Origin: Flavihumibacter sp.
GTDB taxonomy: Bacteria; Bacteroidota; Bacteroidia; Chitinophagales; Chitinophagaceae
Reading direction: 5' to 3'
Length of the DNA: 8,366 nt
Assembly: GCA_025455285.1 (NCBI GenBank)
Contig: JALOMU010000043.1
Location: 1-8,366, forward strand
Shown piece by piece: positions 6,566-8,366 of the stretch; within the stretch, counting starts at the first letter, position 1; every line of letters begins with the position of its first letter. The notes beneath the pieces were generated by a model. That model worked only from the letters and a program-made list of their open reading frames with translations, ran no database searches and was not told where the DNA came from. The translations under genes and the position numbers were made by a program.

Positions 6566-7201
6566 ATGGAAGCAACTGAAATCAGGCAGCATTTTCCAAC
6601 TTTTGAAAAGGAGTTGGTCGATGATATAGAAGAAAAAAGTGAAGTCCGTTCTTTTACCGCAGGGGAGCAACTGATGCGCACAGGGCAATACTTTAAAAGT
6701 ACCATGCTTATTGTAGAGGGACTCGTAAAAGTTTACCGGGAAGATGACCAGGGGAATGAGTTTTTCATGTACTACCTGCAGCCGGGACAAGCCTGTGCAC
6801 TGAGTATGGTGTGTGCGGTGAAACAGGAAACCAGCCAGATTATGGCGAAAGCTGTAAAAGATACCGAGGTAATCAGTATTCCGTTGGCCTATATGGATGA
6901 GTGGATGGGCAAGTACAAATCCTGGTACCATTTTGTGCTGGAAACCTACCGCTCACGCTTTGAGGAGCTGCTAGTTACCATTGATCATATCGCTTTCCAG
7001 GCAATGGATGAGCGATTGGAATTCTACCTTAAAAAACATGTCCAGACCCTGGGATCAAAGATCATTCCCATCAGTCACCAGGAGATTGCAGACGAACTGA
7101 ATTCATCCCGTGAAGTGATCTCCCGATTGTTAAAGAAAATGGAACAATTGGGCAAGGTGAAGCTACAGCGAAACTCAATAGAAGTGATTCACCTCAGCTA
7201 G
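6566..7201 (+). CDS. Crp/Fnr-family transcriptional regulator, probably sulfur-responsive
   Basis: This 211-residue regulator has the Crp/Fnr layout: a cyclic-nucleotide-binding-like beta roll (about 10-115), a dimerisation helix (about 117-150) and a C-terminal winged HTH (about 165-200). The recognition helix reads SSREVISRLLKKME at 180-193. Arg182, Glu183 and Arg187 line up with R180, E181 and R185 of E. coli CRP, which read TGTGA half-sites. The CRP phosphate-binding cassette is not kept: the region reads PGQACALSMVCAVKQE (73-88), without the Arg-Ser pair, so cAMP is unlikely to be the effector. It instead has the only two cysteines, Cys77 and Cys83. It lacks the N-terminal Cys cluster of FNR. 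It lies 80 bp before, and in line with, a persulfide dioxygenase/rhodanese gene with a CRP-like box between them, so it probably activates that gene. Sensing of persulfide by the Cys pair is an inference. Confidence 0.92.
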   Translation: MEATEIRQHFPTFEKELVDDIEEKSEVRSFTAGEQLMRTGQYFKSTMLIVEGLVKVYREDDQGNEFFMYYLQPGQACALSMVCAVKQETSQIMAKAVKDTEVISIPLAYMDEWMGKYKSWYHFVLETYRSRFEELLVTIDHIAFQAMDERLEFYLKKHVQTLGSKIIPISHQEIADELNSSREVISRLLKKMEQLGKVKLQRNSIEVIHLS

Positions 7202-7209
7202 TGGAACAA

Positions 7210-7225
7210 TGTGACAAAAGTCATA
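7210..7225. promoter_or_regulatory. CRP-like operator upstream of the persulfide dioxygenase gene
   Basis: TGTGA-CAAAAG-TCATA matches the CRP consensus TGTGA-N6-TCACA at nine of ten positions and lies between the Crp/Fnr gene and the gene it probably controls. Its centre (7217.5) is about 43 bp before the start point implied by a nearby CAAATTTG -7 candidate, near the class II activator distance of 41.5. The regulator's recognition helix keeps the residues that read TGTGA. It can also fold as a short hairpin but has no T-run, so a terminator is less likely. Confidence 0.6.
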
Positions 7226-7246
7226 GACCAGGGCTTTAATTAGTAT

Positions 7247-7254
7247 CAAATTTG
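7247..7254 (+). promoter_or_regulatory. candidate -7 element for the persulfide dioxygenase gene
   Basis: CAAATTTG differs by one base from TAnnTTTG and lies 27 bp before the ATG at 7282. With it, transcription would begin near 7261. No clear TTTG -33 element was seen upstream, which would suit an activator-dependent promoter served by the operator at 7210-7225. The evidence is weak in itself, because one mismatch to a short AT-rich consensus is common by chance. Confidence 0.3.
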
Positions 7255-7281
7255 TGTTCGTAACAGTCAAATTATAGCAAC

Positions 7282-8366
7282 ATGAAAATCGAACAAATAT
7301 ATACGGGATGTCTGGCACAGGGTGCCTATTATATTGAAAGTGCCGGCGAAGCAGTAGTAATTGATCCGCTTCGCGAAGTGGAACCTTACCTGGAGCGGGC
7401 CAAAGCAGATGGTGCCAGCATCAAATATGTTTTTGAAACCCATTTCCATGCTGATTTTGTAAGTGGTCATATCGATCTGGCAAAGAAAAGCGGAGCCAGG
7501 ATTGTATACGGACCGAATGCCAATCCCAGTTTTGATGCGTACATCGCTAAAGACGGGGAAGAATTCAAAGTAGGTAAACTGACTTTCAAAGTTATCCATA
7601 CACCTGGTCATACGATGGAGAGTACCTGTTATCTGTTAAAAGATGCCCAGGGAAAACATATCGGACTGTTTTCAGGCGATACCCTTTTCATTGGGGATGT
7701 GGGCAGGCCAGATCTGGCGCAAAAAGCAGCACACATGACACAGGAACAATTAGCCGAAACACTATTTGATTCCTTAAGAAACAAGATCATGCCGTTGGCG
7801 GATGATATCATCGTATATCCTGCTCATGGTGCCGGCAGTGCCTGTGGAAAGAATATGAGTAAGGAAACAACGGATACATTGGGCAATCAGAAGAAAACCA
7901 ATTATGCGTTGCGGGCAGACATGACGAAAGAAGAATTTGTAAAAGAAGTCACAACCGGCCTGCTCCCTCCTCCGGCTTATTTCCCACTAAATGTGATGAT
8001 GAATAAGGAGGGATATGACAGTATTGATGAAGTCCTTGAGCGCGGACAACATGCTTTATCACCTGCCGCGTTTGAAGTAGCTGCGAATGAAACGGGTGCC
8101 TTGATTTTGGATACCCGAGATCCGCAGGTATTTGCAAAAGGATTTGTACCGAATTCAATTAATATCGGAATCGACGGAAACTTTGCTCCCTGGGTAGGTG
8201 CCCTGGTTCCGGATGTGAAACAGGCGATCCTCCTGGTAGCAGAACCTAACCGAGTAGAAGAAGTGGTAACCCGACTGGCCCGTGTGGGATATGATTATAC
8301 CATCGGGTTCCTGGAAGGGGGATTTGAAGCCTGGGAGAAAGCAGGTAAGGAAGTGGATCGTATTAA
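7282..8366 (+). CDS. persulfide dioxygenase-rhodanese fusion (MBL fold, CstB/PDO-like), C-terminus cut by window edge
   Basis: This is the first 361 residues of a metallo-beta-lactamase-fold enzyme of the ETHE1/CstB type, expected to oxidise glutathione or other low-molecular-weight persulfide to sulfite or thiosulfate. Domain 1 (1 to about 210) has THFHAD at 53-58, TPGH at 107-110, SGDTLF at 132-136 and PAHGAGSACGKN at 180-191. His54, His110 and Asp133 are the likely iron ligands by comparison with ETHE1 (H79, H135, D154). The residue after the Asp of HxHxD is Phe59, not the His of dinuclear enzymes. Domain 2 (about 258-358) is rhodanese-like (ALILDTRDPQVFAKGFVPNSINI, then GFLEGGFEAW) but has no Cys at the active loop, which reads LLVAEPNRVEEV, so it is a pseudo-rhodanese. 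In CstB a catalytic rhodanese domain follows; it would lie beyond base 8366. It follows the Crp/Fnr gene and has its own upstream operator. Confidence 0.92.
   Translation, partial: MKIEQIYTGCLAQGAYYIESAGEAVVIDPLREVEPYLERAKADGASIKYVFETHFHADFVSGHIDLAKKSGARIVYGPNANPSFDAYIAKDGEEFKVGKLTFKVIHTPGHTMESTCYLLKDAQGKHIGLFSGDTLFIGDVGRPDLAQKAAHMTQEQLAETLFDSLRNKIMPLADDIIVYPAHGAGSACGKNMSKETTDTLGNQKKTNYALRADMTKEEFVKEVTTGLLPPPAYFPLNVMMNKEGYDSIDEVLERGQHALSPAAFEVAANETGALILDTRDPQVFAKGFVPNSINIGIDGNFAPWVGALVPDVKQAILLVAEPNRVEEVVTRLARVGYDYTIGFLEGGFEAWEKAGKEVDRI

Noticed and set aside
7210..7225. Hairpin GTGAC-AAAA-GTCAT as a terminator of the Crp/Fnr gene
   Set aside because: The stem is short and no T-run follows. 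An operator explains the symmetry and position better.

Overview
The window looks like chromosomal core and light accessory DNA from a member of the Bacteroidota, probably Chitinophagia- or Flavobacteriia-like. The reasons are AT-rich gene starts with few Shine-Dalgarno sequences, a candidate TAnnTTTG-type -7 promoter element, a 2-oxoacid:ferredoxin oxidoreductase beta chain of the KorB type, a META-domain lipoprotein, and a Crp/Fnr regulator next to a persulfide-dioxygenase/rhodanese gene. The taxon is inferred from protein style. No RNA gene, CRISPR array, insertion sequence or prophage was seen.

Layout. Bases 1-846 (minus) hold most of a LacI-family repressor whose C-terminus lies off the left edge. 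It is separated by a 202-bp region, carrying a good inverted repeat, from a rightward pair: a META-domain lipoprotein (1049-1921) and a secreted class-3-type lipase (1923-3011) with 1 bp between them. KorB (3050-4093) follows in the same direction, but no alpha subunit is present. A 299-bp non-coding gap contains a hairpin terminator oriented for leftward transcription. It serves a leftward JmjC/cupin_8 putative 2-oxoglutarate oxygenase (4393-5259). A rightward YciO-type Sua5/YrdC protein (5289-5903) starts 29 bp from it and abuts the leftward RNase HII gene (ATG-started 5904-6500) stop-to-stop with no spacing. A rightward Crp/Fnr regulator (6566-7201) and a PDO/rhodanese gene (7282-8366, running off the right edge) complete the window.

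Function. Three groups stand out. (1) A possible envelope unit, the lipoprotein plus lipase. (2) Housekeeping genes: KorB for oxidative decarboxylation of a 2-oxoacid, RNase HII for RNA:DNA hybrids, and a YciO paralogue with a degenerate TC-AMP synthase signature. (3) A sulfur module in which the Crp/Fnr protein is likely to control the PDO/rhodanese gene. A CRP-like box (TGTGA-N6-TCATA, 7210-7225) lies upstream of that gene, and the regulator keeps the CRP recognition-helix residues while having lost the cAMP-binding signature and carrying a Cys pair in that region. I saw no clearly undescribed system. The sulfur module and the YciO active-site changes are the parts most worth testing.
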